Assembly: GCF_001457815.1 (NCBI RefSeq)
Contig: NZ_LN898217.1
Span: 186,001-250,000 of the forward strand
Length of the DNA stretch: 64,000 bases
Source of the DNA: Vitreoscilla massiliensis
GTDB taxonomy: Bacteria > Pseudomonadota > Gammaproteobacteria > Burkholderiales > Neisseriaceae
Direction: 5' to 3'
Shown: positions 1 to 8,835 of the stretch, piece by piece
Layout of the letters: each line of letters opens with the position of its first letter
Numbering within the stretch: position 1 is the first letter of the stretch
Made by a program: the position numbers and the translations under genes
Notes under the pieces: generated by a model
The model's input: the letters and a program-made list of their open reading frames with translations, nothing else
What the model was told of the DNA's origin: nothing
Databases searched by the model: none

Positions 1-175
1 TCAATCACAGGCTCCAGATTATTTGCCTATGCTCAAGAAAGAGTTGTTGGAGGTGTTGGCCAAATATGTGAATATTTCGCCAGACGACATCCGCATCTCA
101 CAAGAGCAACATGACGGCATGGAAATGTTGGAGTTGAACATTACCCTGCCGGAACCTAAGAAAGCCTCTACATGA
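1..175 (+). CDS. minE: MinE cell division topological specificity factor, 3' part
   Basis: Only the C-terminal 57 codons are in the window; the frame runs from base 2 to TGA at 173-175. The peptide contains LLEVLAKYVNISPDDIRIS and ends LELNITLPEPKKAST, which is the dimerisation/topological domain of MinE. MinE drives pole-to-pole oscillation of MinCD at the inner membrane so that FtsZ assembles at midcell. The stop overlaps the oxyR start (ATGA), so the two are translationally coupled, a linkage also known from Neisseria. minC and minD presumably lie just upstream, outside the window. Confidence 0.95.
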   Translation, partial: QSQAPDYLPMLKKELLEVLAKYVNISPDDIRISQEQHDGMEMLELNITLPEPKKAST

Positions 176-1092
176 CCTTAACTGAGTTACGCTATATTGT
201 TGCTGTGGCGCAAGAACACCATTTTGGTCGTGCTGCCCAACGCTGTTTCGTCAGCCAACCCACACTTTCGATTGCAATTAAAAAATTGGAAGAAGAATTG
301 GGTGTGGCCTTGTTCGACCGCAGCAGCAATGAAATACGCCCTACCGACGCCGGCTTGCGCATCTTGGATCAAGCGCAACGGGTGTTGGAAGAGGCCGACA
401 TGATCAAGCAATTGGCCAAAGAAGAGCAAAATGAGTTGGAAGGTTCATTCAAACTCGGCTTGATTTTCACCGTGGCGCCGTATTTATTGCCGAAATTGAT
501 TGTGTCTTTGCGTGATTTGGCTCCGAAAATGCCATTGATGCTGGAAGAAAACCACACCGCCGTGTTGACCGAGATGTTGAAAAAAGGCGAACTCGATGCG
601 ATTGTGGTGGCCGATCCATATCAAGAAGCCGGCGTGGTGACCATTCCTTTGTACGATGAGCCTTTCTTTGTGATCACACCCAAAGGCCATGTGTTTGAAG
701 AGATGGATGAGATTACCACGCAAGAATTGGCCGACGAACAAGTGTTGTTGTTGACCGAAGGCAATTGCATGCGCGACCAAGTATTGGACAGCTGTGTGGA
801 ATTGGCCAGCCGCCAACGCATCAAAGGCTTGACCAATACCTTGCAAGGCAGCTCCATCAATACCATTCGCCATATGGTGGCGTCTGGTTTGGGCATCAGT
901 GTGTTGCCAGCGACGTCTTTAACTGAAAATGATCACATGTTATTCAGCATCATTCCGTTTAAAGCGCCAGCGCCAGAACGTCGCGTGCTTTTGGCAGCAC
1001 GTCGTCACTTCGTGCGTCAAAAAGCATTAGACACCATACAAACCGCTATTTTCCATTCGCAATTGGCAGGCGTGAAGTTCGTTAATCAATAA
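172..1092 (+). CDS. oxyR: OxyR, LysR-type peroxide-sensing regulator
   Basis: The 306-residue protein has the usual LysR layout: an N-terminal winged helix-turn-helix (residues 1-60, FVSQPTLSIAIKKLEEELG) and an effector domain from about 90. The redox pair sits in GNCMRDQVLDSC as Cys199 and Cys208, exactly the E. coli OxyR positions that form the H2O2-induced disulfide, which separates OxyR from other LysR proteins. It should control catalase and peroxidase genes, none of which is nearby. The ATG overlaps the minE stop, so expression probably follows the min operon. Confidence 0.95.
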   Translation: MTLTELRYIVAVAQEHHFGRAAQRCFVSQPTLSIAIKKLEEELGVALFDRSSNEIRPTDAGLRILDQAQRVLEEADMIKQLAKEEQNELEGSFKLGLIFTVAPYLLPKLIVSLRDLAPKMPLMLEENHTAVLTEMLKKGELDAIVVADPYQEAGVVTIPLYDEPFFVITPKGHVFEEMDEITTQELADEQVLLLTEGNCMRDQVLDSCVELASRQRIKGLTNTLQGSSINTIRHMVASGLGISVLPATSLTENDHMLFSIIPFKAPAPERRVLLAARRHFVRQKALDTIQTAIFHSQLAGVKFVNQ

Positions 1093-1107
1093 ATTTAACA
1101 AAAACTC

Positions 1108-1136
1108 TTGACGCAGTGCAGCAGATGAATTATAGT
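1108..1136 (+). promoter_or_regulatory. Sigma-70 promoter for the initiator tRNA
   Basis: TTGACG at 1108-1113 and TATAGT at 1131-1136 are separated by 17 bases, close to the consensus. The predicted start near 1142 is a few bases before the tRNA at 1148. Confidence 0.8.
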
Positions 1137-1147
1137 TACATTTCTGA

Positions 1148-1224
<77 letters not shown>

Positions 1225-1233
1225 GTTTCTAAA

Positions 1234-1257
1234 AACCAGCCTAATGGCTGGTTTTTT
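1234..1257 (+). terminator. Rho-independent terminator of tRNA-fMet
   Basis: Stem AACCAGCC/GGCTGGTT with a 4-base loop, followed directly by T residues. Confidence 0.85.
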
Positions 1258-1355
1258 ACATTTCAGGACGCTATTTTGCCTGAGCTAAGTTACAATGAGA
1301 TGGCAATGCGGTATTGATGCTTTCCCTTTCGACCCAACTTATGCGAAGGAGTGTT

Positions 1356-1616
1356 ATGAATCCCAGTGAGAACAATCCATTTTCTTTGTGGCAGCAGTTT
1401 TGGCAAAACGCCAATCCGCAAATGGCGCCTTTCTTGCCACCGATGTCGGCCGAAGAAGTACAGAAGAAAATTTCTGAATTGCAAAGCGTCGAGCTGTGGT
1501 TAAGTTTCAATTTGCAAATGGTACAATCCCAATTGGCAGTGTTGGAACAGCAAAAGCTGTTTTTCAACTCTCTCAGTCAAATGAGTGAAAACCTCAACAC
1601 GAACAAACCAGATTAA
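1356..1616 (+). CDS. phaM: PhaM-like polyhydroxyalkanoate granule regulatory protein
   Basis: This small 86-residue protein has a central helical segment (EEVQKKISELQSVELWLSFN, then a leucine/glutamine-rich stretch) of the kind found in betaproteobacterial PhaM proteins, which bind PHA synthase, DNA and the granule surface. It lacks the long basic Ala/Lys-rich tail of Cupriavidus PhaM, so DNA binding is doubtful. I chose ATG 1356 because GAAGGAG precedes it at good spacing; an in-frame ATG at 1314 has no such site. No PHA synthase gene lies in the window, so the role is inferred from sequence pattern alone. A partial DUS hairpin follows. Confidence 0.6.
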   Translation: MNPSENNPFSLWQQFWQNANPQMAPFLPPMSAEEVQKKISELQSVELWLSFNLQMVQSQLAVLEQQKLFFNSLSQMSENLNTNKPD

Positions 1617-1622
1617 TCTTGC

Positions 1623-1647
1623 AGCGGCTTTACAGGCCGCTTTTATT
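1623..1647 (+). terminator. Terminator with one DUS arm
   Basis: AGCGGC and GCCGCT pair around a short loop, followed by TTTTATT. One arm contains a full TTACAGGCCGC word (1630-1640); the other arm is incomplete. Confidence 0.65.
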
Positions 1648-1659
1648 AGGCTGTAACAC

Positions 1660-4600
1660 ATGACTTTCCCTCGCTACATTCCACTGCGCATGCACACTGA
1701 GTTTTCGATAGAAGACGGCATGATACGCATTAAAGAAGCGGTTAAACATGCCAGTGCCATGGGTTTCGCGGCTTTGGGCATTTCGGATTTGATGAACCTG
1801 TTTGGCATGGTCAAGTTTTACAAGGCTTGCCGTGGTGCGGGCATCAAACCGATCATAGGGTTAGACGTGTGGGTGCAAGACGATGCCGAGGGTGAGGGCG
1901 ACAATAAGCCTTACCGCTTGATGTTGATTGCGCGCAATCAGCCAGGGTTTAAGCGTTTGTGTGAGCTGATTACCCAAGCTTATGTCGATGATGACCGCGA
2001 TAAAATGGATTTTCGCTTGCGCTATTCATGGCTGAAAAACGGCGATAACAGCGGTTTGATTTGTTTGTCTGGCGCGCACATGGGCAGCATCGGTCAACAT
2101 TTGTTGGCAGGGCGGCCTGAACAAGCACAGCAAGTGGCGACAGAACTGGCGGCGTTGTTCCCGAACCGTTTTTATTTGGAATTGCAGCGTCTGCCGGAAA
2201 AGCCTGAATGGGAAAACGCGGTCGTAGGCAGTTTGCACTTGGCGCAGGCTTTGGATTTGCCGATAGTCGCCACCCATCCGGCACAGTTTTTGAACAAAGA
2301 CGATTTCCAAGCGCACGAAGCGCGCGTGTGCATTGCCTCGGGCTATGTGTTGGCGGACACCCGCCGTCCTAAGAATTTCTACCCATCGCAGTATTTTGTG
2401 CCGGCGGATGAGTTTGAAGCGCGTTTTGCCGATTTGCCCGAAGCCTTACAAAACTCGGTCGAAATTGCCAAACGCTGTAATGTCGAAATCGTGTTGGGCG
2501 AGCACTTTTTGCCGCAATTCCCAACCCCAGACGGCATGACGCTAGACGATTATTTGGTGCATTTGTCCAACGATGGTTTGGCCGAACGCATGGCGATTTT
2601 GTATCCCGATGAGGCTGAGCGCACGGCGCGCTATCCGGAATACCAGCAGCGTTTGGATTATGAGTTGCACACCATCATCCAAATGGGTTTCCCCGGTTAT
2701 TTCCTCATCGTCCAAGATTTCATTAACTGGGCCAAACAAAATGGTTGTCCTGTCGGCCCCGGTCGGGGTTCGGGCGCGGGCTCGTTGGTCGCGTATGCGC
2801 TGAAGATTACCGATTTGGACCCACTCAAATACGCCTTGCTGTTTGAGCGCTTCTTGAATCCAGAACGTGTGTCCATGCCTGACTTCGACATTGACTTTTG
2901 CCAAGCCAACCGTGGCCGCGTGATTCATTATGTGCGCGACCATTACGGCCACGATGCCGTGAGTCAAATTGTGACTTTTGGCACGCTGTCGTCGAAAGCG
3001 GTCATTCGCGACGTGGGACGGGTATTGGATTTGCCGTTTAGCCTGTGTGACCGTTTGTCCAAGCTGATTCCTTTGGAGCAAAACAAGCCGCTGAGCTTGA
3101 AGAAAGCGATGGAAGCCGAGCCGCAAATTGCCGAAATCATCGAAGCCGAAGAAGCAGATGAATTGATGGTATTGGCGCAAAAACTGGAAGACTTGACCCG
3201 CGGTACTGGCATGCACGCAGGTGGGGTATTGATTGCACCGGGCAAACTCACCGATTTCTGTCCCGTCTACCAAGCGCAAGGCGAAGACACCTCACCGGTG
3301 TCCATGTTCGACAAAGACGACGTCGAGCAAGCCGGCTTGGTGAAATTTGACTTCTTGGGTCTGCGTAACTTGACCATCATCGAGATGGCGCAAAACTTCA
3401 TTAAAGAAGTGACCGGTGATGTGGTGGATGTGAATTACATTCCGCTGGATGACGCCGATACTTACCAGCATATTTTCGCTGAGGGCAATACCACGGCGGT
3501 GTTCCAGTTCGAGTCGGCCGGTATGCGCCGCATGTTGATGGAAGCCGAGCCGAGCAAGTTTGAAGAGATCATTGCCTTCGTGGCCTTGTACCGCCCCGGC
3601 CCTATGGACTTGATACCGGATTTTATCCGCCGCATGCACGGCGAGAAATTTGAATACCTGCATGACTTGTTGTCGACGGTGTTGGAGCCGACTTACGGCA
3701 TCATGGTGTACCAAGAACAGGTGATGCAGGCGGCGCAGGTGTGTGGCGGTTATACACTTGGTGGTGCCGACTTGTTGCGCCGCGCCATGGGTAAGAAAAA
3801 AGTTGAGGAAATGGTCAAGCACCGCGGCATATTCGTCGAGGGTGCGGCCAAAAATGGCATTACCGAGAAGAATGCCAATGAAATTTTCGACTACATGGAA
3901 AAATTCGCCGGCTATGGTTTCAACAAATCGCATGCCGCCGCTTACGCCTTGGTTTCCTACCAAACCGCGTGGCTCAAATACCATTATCCGGCCGAATTCA
4001 TGGCGGCAACGATGTCATCAGAGCTGGACAATACCGACCAGCTGAAAATCTTTTACGACGATGCCACCAGCCGCATCAACAAAATCAAATTCCTGCCGCC
4101 ATCGGTGAACGAATCTTACTACCGCTTCCATCCCGAAGCGGGCAAGAAAATCCGTTACGCCATGGGCGCCATCAAAGGCACGGGTGAAGCGGCGGTGAAC
4201 GCGATTGTGGAAGCACGCGAACACGGTGGGCCGTTCACTAGCCTGTTTGATTTCTGCGAACGCGTTGGCAAACAACACGTCAACAAACGCACCGTCGAAG
4301 CCTTAATCCGTGGCGGCGCGTTTGATGAAATCGAGCCGAATCGCGCCATGTTGCTCGGCAATGTCGGTTTGGCGATGGAATATGCCGACCAAAAAGCCGC
4401 CAATGCCAACCAAGGCGGTCTGTTCGACTTTATCGACGATGCTTCGGCCATGCCTGAAGTGGAAATGGAATACGTGGCGCCGTGGTCGGAATCGGACAAA
4501 TTGGCCGAGGAAAAACAGGCTTTGGGCTTTTACTATTCAGGCCATCCGTTCACGCCGTATCGCGCCACCATCCGTGGATTTGCCAAAAAAGACTTGGCTG

Positions 4601-5118
4601 ACATCAAACCTGCCGACCATAAGCAGTGGATAGGCGGCTTTGTCACCGGCGTGCGCACCATCATGGGCCGACGCGGCAAAATGGCCATTGTGATGGTGGA
4701 AGACGAAACCGCCAAACTGGAAGTGGTGGTGGCCGGCGGCTCGTATGAACAACACCAACACCTGCTCAAAACCGACCAAGTATTGCTGTTTGAATGCAAA
4801 GTCGCGCGCGATGAATACAATGGTGGTGGCGGAGTGCGCATCAATTCAGACGGCATTTACGATTTCGATGGCGCACGCAGCGCGTTTGCCCGCAGTCTGT
4901 GCCTAACCATGACGCCGCACACCGATGTGGTCAAACTGTCGGCCTTATTGGGCGGCAGCCGTGGGCAAGGCTATGTCGGTCTGAAAGTCTCATACGAACA
5001 CCCACAAGTGCGCGCAGAATTAAAACCGCAAACGCCGTGGCAAATCGGCATAGACAGTGTCTTGCTCAAGCAATTGAGTGAATTGCTGGGACAAGATGCG
5101 GTAGAAGTGGTGTGGTGA
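1660..5118 (+). CDS. dnaE: DNA polymerase III alpha subunit
   Basis: This is the replicative polymerase of 1152 residues, normal for DnaE. An N-terminal PHP domain (about 5-270, RMHTEFSIEDG) precedes the C-family polymerase core. The catalytic aspartates are visible in MPDFDIDFC (D408 and D410) and in KFDFLGL (D564). Fingers and (HhH)2 segments follow, then a C-terminal OB fold near 980-1060 (WIGGFVTGVRTIMG) and the tail that contacts the beta clamp and tau. The start follows a partial DUS terminator by a short spacer, and the gene stands alone, ended by a DUS hairpin. No DUS words occur inside this long gene, as far as I could see. Confidence 0.98.
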   Translation: MTFPRYIPLRMHTEFSIEDGMIRIKEAVKHASAMGFAALGISDLMNLFGMVKFYKACRGAGIKPIIGLDVWVQDDAEGEGDNKPYRLMLIARNQPGFKRLCELITQAYVDDDRDKMDFRLRYSWLKNGDNSGLICLSGAHMGSIGQHLLAGRPEQAQQVATELAALFPNRFYLELQRLPEKPEWENAVVGSLHLAQALDLPIVATHPAQFLNKDDFQAHEARVCIASGYVLADTRRPKNFYPSQYFVPADEFEARFADLPEALQNSVEIAKRCNVEIVLGEHFLPQFPTPDGMTLDDYLVHLSNDGLAERMAILYPDEAERTARYPEYQQRLDYELHTIIQMGFPGYFLIVQDFINWAKQNGCPVGPGRGSGAGSLVAYALKITDLDPLKYALLFERFLNPERVSMPDFDIDFCQANRGRVIHYVRDHYGHDAVSQIVTFGTLSSKAVIRDVGRVLDLPFSLCDRLSKLIPLEQNKPLSLKKAMEAEPQIAEIIEAEEADELMVLAQKLEDLTRGTGMHAGGVLIAPGKLTDFCPVYQAQGEDTSPVSMFDKDDVEQAGLVKFDFLGLRNLTIIEMAQNFIKEVTGDVVDVNYIPLDDADTYQHIFAEGNTTAVFQFESAGMRRMLMEAEPSKFEEIIAFVALYRPGPMDLIPDFIRRMHGEKFEYLHDLLSTVLEPTYGIMVYQEQVMQAAQVCGGYTLGGADLLRRAMGKKKVEEMVKHRGIFVEGAAKNGITEKNANEIFDYMEKFAGYGFNKSHAAAYALVSYQTAWLKYHYPAEFMAATMSSELDNTDQLKIFYDDATSRINKIKFLPPSVNESYYRFHPEAGKKIRYAMGAIKGTGEAAVNAIVEAREHGGPFTSLFDFCERVGKQHVNKRTVEALIRGGAFDEIEPNRAMLLGNVGLAMEYADQKAANANQGGLFDFIDDASAMPEVEMEYVAPWSESDKLAEEKQALGFYYSGHPFTPYRATIRGFAKKDLADIKPADHKQWIGGFVTGVRTIMGRRGKMAIVMVEDETAKLEVVVAGGSYEQHQHLLKTDQVLLFECKVARDEYNGGGGVRINSDGIYDFDGARSAFARSLCLTMTPHTDVVKLSALLGGSRGQGYVGLKVSYEHPQVRAELKPQTPWQIGIDSVLLKQLSELLGQDAVEVVW

Positions 5119-5128
5119 TGACATAAAC

Positions 5129-5163
5129 AAGCGGCCTGTAAATGATTTACAGGCCGCTTTTTT
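5129..5163 (+). terminator. DUS inverted-pair terminator after dnaE
   Basis: AAGCGGCCTGTAAA and its reverse complement separated by 3 bases, then a T run. Confidence 0.85.
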
Positions 5164-5186
5164 TGAATGCAATGGGGAGGCGGTGC

Positions 5187-5828
5187 ATGCAGGAGGAATG
5201 GGCACAAGAAAGTGCAGGGCAAATGTTGGCTCGGGTTGAATATGCACTGACACATGAGCAGGCATCCATTTCTTGGGGGCTGCCGTCGCCGCGTTGGAGT
5301 TTGCAGCAAGACCAGCGCCATCGCCGTTGGGTAGGGTGGCATTTGGGTTTCAGCATCGTGTTGGGCTTGCTGTGCCAGCAATTTGCGCCTGCAGATTGGG
5401 ACGGCGTGCGGTGGCTGTGTTGGTGGTATGTGTTATTCAGTCTTATGCTGAGCATCTGGTTTTTTGTCTGCCCGTATGTCTACCCTAGGAGGGTGCTGAT
5501 AACAGACCAAAATTATCCGCGCACTGAAGGAGGCATCATGCGTTTTAGAGAAGATGTGTATGCGTATTGGCGTCATGCACCACCGGCAGGCCATTGCCAT
5601 TTGTATGTGCACAGAGCCAAGCTCATCATTGAGTGTGGTGCCAAACAACACATTGTTGATTTGCAAGCAGGCCCATACCAATTGGAAATCTGTGGCGGGT
5701 ATGCACTGATCTTAAAGCCCATCGGAGCGGGAGAGGGTTGGATCATTATGGACACTTGGAGCAAAGACCTAGACCGGGTGGCCAAGCTATTGGCACAGCG
5801 GTTTCAGCTGCGTGTGATACGGTATTGA
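5187..5828 (+). CDS. Hypothetical membrane protein, two predicted TM segments
   Basis: I do not recognise this 213-residue protein. Two hydrophobic stretches lie near residues 50-67 (HLGFSIVLGLLC) and 75-100 (LCWWYVLFSLMLSIWFFVC), so both ends probably face the same side, with a soluble C-terminal half of about 110 residues. The start at 5187 is preceded by GGGGAGG; an ATG at 5142 lies inside the dnaE terminator and is unlikely. The architecture, a TM hairpin plus a short beta-rich tail, recalls DUF2244-type inner membrane proteins, but I see no decisive motif. DUS hairpins flank it on both sides. Confidence 0.6.
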   Translation: MQEEWAQESAGQMLARVEYALTHEQASISWGLPSPRWSLQQDQRHRRWVGWHLGFSIVLGLLCQQFAPADWDGVRWLCWWYVLFSLMLSIWFFVCPYVYPRRVLITDQNYPRTEGGIMRFREDVYAYWRHAPPAGHCHLYVHRAKLIIECGAKQHIVDLQAGPYQLEICGGYALILKPIGAGEGWIIMDTWSKDLDRVAKLLAQRFQLRVIRY

Positions 5829-5833
5829 TAAAT

Positions 5834-5866
5834 GCGGCCTGTAAATGATTTACAGGCCGCTTTTTA
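5834..5866 (+). terminator. DUS inverted-pair terminator
   Basis: GCGGCCTGTAAA and its complement around a short loop, followed by TTTTT. Confidence 0.8.
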
Positions 5867-5950
5867 TGCATATTTATTTTATGAAAATAAGATAGTTGGA
5901 TTCCAATTTGCTTGTGATAATTGATTAGAGCTGTGTTGAAGGGGAATGCC

Positions 5951-6394
5951 ATGAAGACCATCCGTACTGCAATCAAAATTGCCCAGCCACAGGAGGTGGT
6001 GTTTGATTTGACCCAAGACTATTCCCGTCGTTTGGAGTGGGACCCGTATTTGAGTGAGGCCTACTTGTTGAAAGATGCGCCTGAGCCGGCGGTGGGGGTG
6101 GATTCGTATTGCAAAAACCACAATGGTTCGGTGATGGTGTCGCGTTATATTTCGTTCAACCGACCGGCAGTGGCGGCGGTGCAAATGGTCAAAGGCCCGA
6201 AAATACTGAAGCGTTTTAGTGGCGCATGGAATGTGCACAAAATTGATGCCAACCATTCAGAAGTGATTTTTACCTACCATTTTGATTTGCGTTGGGGCGT
6301 GCTGGGTGAAATGCTCACGCCGTTCGCACGTTGGCATTTCAAGCGCGATATGGACAAGCGTTTGCAGGCTTTGAAACAATATTTGGAGGCTTGA
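5951..6394 (+). CDS. SRPBCC (START-like) family protein
   Basis: The 147-residue protein starts with the beta-alpha segment IRTAIKIAQPQEVVFDLTQD typical of polyketide cyclase/dehydrase-like SRPBCC proteins, which form a helix-grip hydrophobic pocket. The ligand cannot be deduced. GAAGGGG before ATG 5951 supports this start over an upstream ATG at 5921. It is probably cytoplasmic, since there is no signal peptide. A single DUS word follows at 6401-6411. Confidence 0.7.
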   Translation: MKTIRTAIKIAQPQEVVFDLTQDYSRRLEWDPYLSEAYLLKDAPEPAVGVDSYCKNHNGSVMVSRYISFNRPAVAAVQMVKGPKILKRFSGAWNVHKIDANHSEVIFTYHFDLRWGVLGEMLTPFARWHFKRDMDKRLQALKQYLEA

Positions 6395-6454
6395 GGATAT
6401 TTACAGGCCGCATCATGGTCTGTGCATGGGGTGCATGAATCTGGGGAGACGGGA

Positions 6455-7576
6455 ATGGGGTTTTTGCAGAAGTTATTGGGCCGAGATCAGGCCATCGTCG
6501 TGAACAATGTGGTCAATGATAAAGACACGTTTTGGGCTTGGTTTCAGGCGCAGTCGCCGCATTTTCATCAAGCGGTATTGCAGCAAGAAGAAATTGAAAG
6601 CGTTTTTTTTGATCCCTTATCGGCATGGTTAGACCGCATGCACGAGGGGATTTATTTTTTGGCTGGCGAGGCCGAAGCGGGCGTGGCCGAATTGGTGTTT
6701 ACCGCCGATGGGGTGTACAAGAATTTCGCCTTTATTGAGGACTTGGTGGCGGCTGCGCCCGACATTGCCGGTTGGCGTTTTGTGGCTTTGAAACCTGCCT
6801 GTCACCTAGAGGGTTTTGGCATCAATATGGCCGGACGCACATACAGCGCCGATACCTTACATTTTTACCCACGTGAAAACAGCGCTTACCCGCATGTGGT
6901 GGACATTGCCATCGTGCACAGCGATGCCACAGCCACTGAAAACGAACTCAGCAGCGGCGTGTATGTGTACATGGACAATTTGCTGGGAGAATGGGTTTCG
7001 GTCACCCACATCGACAAACTCGACATTCTCAGCCCGCGCGAGGCCACCCAAGCTTTGCGACCTATGGCGGAATTGGCAGCGTATTTGGCCAGCAAACACC
7101 AAGCGTGGCAACAGGCTTATGGCGATGTGTATTACAACAGCGACCAAGACGAGTTCGCCAGTTTTGAAGGCGAAACCGACAATGGCCAACTCATCGTCGG
7201 CATCATAGACAGTACCTTATTGGCATGGCCGCACAAGCCCTCGCATCCGTGGATGTTGACGCTGCACATAGCTTACGATGGCAGCGGCTTGAATGGCATG
7301 CCGTCCAAACACATTTACCAACAGATGGAAGCGTTTGAAGAGGCAGTGGTGGCGGCCTTGCCAGAACACGAAGGTTATTTGAATTTGGGGCGAGAAACTG
7401 GGGATGACATGCGTTTGGTTTACATTGCCTGCAAACATTTTGTTGAAGCAACGCGGGCATTGGAGCGTTTGATGCCGCAATACAGTCAAGAGATGGACAT
7501 CAGCTACGATTTGTTTCAAGACAAATACTGGCTGTCGCTGCAGCGCTTCGAGCGCATGGCACATGAAGATGATTAA
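6455..7576 (+). CDS. DUF695 domain-containing protein
   Basis: The 373-residue soluble protein has two recognisable parts. The N-terminal half carries FWAWFQAQSPHF and IYFLAGEAEAGVAELVFTAD, and the C-terminal half (about 225-373) resembles DUF695, with YLNLGRETGDDMRLVYIACK and ISYDLFQDKYW. Proteins of this arrangement are scattered in bacteria and their biochemical role is unknown. The chosen start has GGGGAG upstream; an ATG at 6422 in the same frame has no ribosome site. It is closed by a DUS hairpin and is probably monocistronic. Confidence 0.65.
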   Translation: MGFLQKLLGRDQAIVVNNVVNDKDTFWAWFQAQSPHFHQAVLQQEEIESVFFDPLSAWLDRMHEGIYFLAGEAEAGVAELVFTADGVYKNFAFIEDLVAAAPDIAGWRFVALKPACHLEGFGINMAGRTYSADTLHFYPRENSAYPHVVDIAIVHSDATATENELSSGVYVYMDNLLGEWVSVTHIDKLDILSPREATQALRPMAELAAYLASKHQAWQQAYGDVYYNSDQDEFASFEGETDNGQLIVGIIDSTLLAWPHKPSHPWMLTLHIAYDGSGLNGMPSKHIYQQMEAFEEAVVAALPEHEGYLNLGRETGDDMRLVYIACKHFVEATRALERLMPQYSQEMDISYDLFQDKYWLSLQRFERMAHEDD

Positions 7577-7600
7577 ACCTGCATGTGTGAACAAGAGGAT

Positions 7601-7636
7601 AAAAGCGGCCTGTAATTATTTACAGGCCGCTTTTTT
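7601..7636. terminator. DUS inverted-pair terminator between converging genes
   Basis: AAAAGCGGCCTGTAA and its complement, with T residues on the + side and A residues on the other, so it may serve both the DUF695 gene and the downstream minus-strand acetyltransferase. Confidence 0.8.
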
Positions 7637-7663
7637 AAACTTATACAGCTTACAAAATACAGC

Positions 7664-8155
7664 TTACAAACGTTTGCCCAATAACACCACGCTGACCTCG
7701 TCTTGGTCCAATTCACACACATTCGGCAAAGTGCCCCACAGGCTGAAGCCGTTTTTTTCAAACATGCGCACGCTCGGAGTATTGTGGGCAAAAATCACCG
7801 CAATGACGTTGCGGATATTCAGCGCCGGTGCGAGGTCTAACATGTGTTCCAGCAAGGTTTGTCCCAAGCGTTGGCCGCGTTGTTGTTCGTCCACATACAG
7901 ACTGATTTCGGCGCTGATGTCGTAAGCGGCGCGGGCATAATAATCGCTGAAAGTGGCCCAAGCCAACACTTGGTCTTGCTCGTTGCACAAAACCATCATG
8001 GGACGATGCGGTTTTTGATGGGCATCGAACCAAGTTTGGCGTTCGTCTACGGTGACGGGTTTTAAATCTGCGGTCACTTGGCGGCCGGCAACTGTGCTGT
8101 TGTAAATGGCGACGATGGTGGGTAAGTCGGCAGCACGCGCTTGGCGTATCGGCAT
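7664..8155 (-). CDS. GNAT N-acetyltransferase, phosphinothricin acetyltransferase-like
   Basis: The 163-residue protein starts IRQARAADLPTIVAIYNSTV and contains the acetyl-CoA loop DEQQRGQRLGQTLLEHML (R/QxxGxG/A type) and the FEKNGF segment of the C-terminal strand. These are marks of the PAT/bar-like GNAT branch (MnaT/YncA), which acetylates small amines such as phosphinothricin or methionine derivatives. ATG at 8155 fits homologue length better than an upstream start at 8194. The substrate cannot be told from sequence. Confidence 0.8.
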   Translation of the reverse strand: MPIRQARAADLPTIVAIYNSTVAGRQVTADLKPVTVDERQTWFDAHQKPHRPMMVLCNEQDQVLAWATFSDYYARAAYDISAEISLYVDEQQRGQRLGQTLLEHMLDLAPALNIRNVIAVIFAHNTPSVRMFEKNGFSLWGTLPNVCELDQDEVSVVLLGKRL

Positions 8156-8328
8156 TGTGTGTATCCTTGTCACAACATTGAAGAGGGAAGACAACAGTAT
8201 AAGAACTAAGTATGCGGGTAGTTACTCTAAAATTTCAAACACATGTTTGAAAAAACGTGATTCAATAGGCTCAACCATCAAAACCATTCTAAACGGTGGC
8301 ATGATTTTCCTACATTTGGAGACGAGAA

Positions 8329-8751
8329 ATGATTAAACATGTTTTATTGCTCAGTATGTTGTGTTCCGCCGGCTTGGCCATGGCGCAAGACATCTCAGGC
8401 AAATGGCGCACCATCGATGATGAAACCAAAAAGCCCAAAGCCATCGTGCAAATCAGCAAAAATGGCGACAGTTATTCAGGCCGCATCATCAGTTTGGAAG
8501 CCGGTGTGGAAAACAAATGTGCGGGCTGTAGCGGCGCGCAAAAAGGCGGCCCGTTGGTGGGTTTAACCGTGGTGCGTGGCTTAAAAGCCGATGGCGATGG
8601 CTACAGCGGTGGCAGCATTTTTGACCCGAAATCGGGTAAAACCTACAAAGCCAATGCCGAATTGGCCAACGGTGGCAAATCCCTGAAAGTGCGCGGCTAC
8701 ATTGGCGTGTCGGCTTTGGGTCGCACCCAAACTTGGCAGCGCGTTCAGTAA
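8329..8751 (+). CDS. DUF2147 family secreted protein
   Basis: The 140-residue precursor has a signal peptide ending near AMA (residue 19), then DISGKWRTIDDETKKPKAIV, the typical DUF2147 opening, and a C-terminal VRGYIGVSALGRTQTWQRV motif. Cys64 and Cys67 (CAGC) could form a disulfide. It should be a small periplasmic beta-barrel-like protein of unknown function. GGAGACGAG precedes the ATG. A GC-rich hairpin with a T run follows at 8771. Confidence 0.85.
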   Translation: MIKHVLLLSMLCSAGLAMAQDISGKWRTIDDETKKPKAIVQISKNGDSYSGRIISLEAGVENKCAGCSGAQKGGPLVGLTVVRGLKADGDGYSGGSIFDPKSGKTYKANAELANGGKSLKVRGYIGVSALGRTQTWQRVQ

Positions 8752-8770
8752 GCCCGTGCAAAAATAAGTA

Positions 8771-8797
8771 AGGCCGCCCATCAAGGCGGTCTTTTTA
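8771..8797 (+). terminator. Rho-independent terminator
   Basis: AGGCCGCC and GGCGGTCT pair around a short loop, followed by TTTTTATT; it does not contain a complete DUS. Confidence 0.75.
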
Positions 8798-8835
8798 TTT
8801 GCCCGCAAGCCAAGGCAGACGGTATTATCAGCCAC

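Noticed and set aside
2542..3279. Long minus-strand frame inside dnaE
   Set aside because: It is the antisense of a strongly conserved polymerase region and has no family resemblance or ribosome site.
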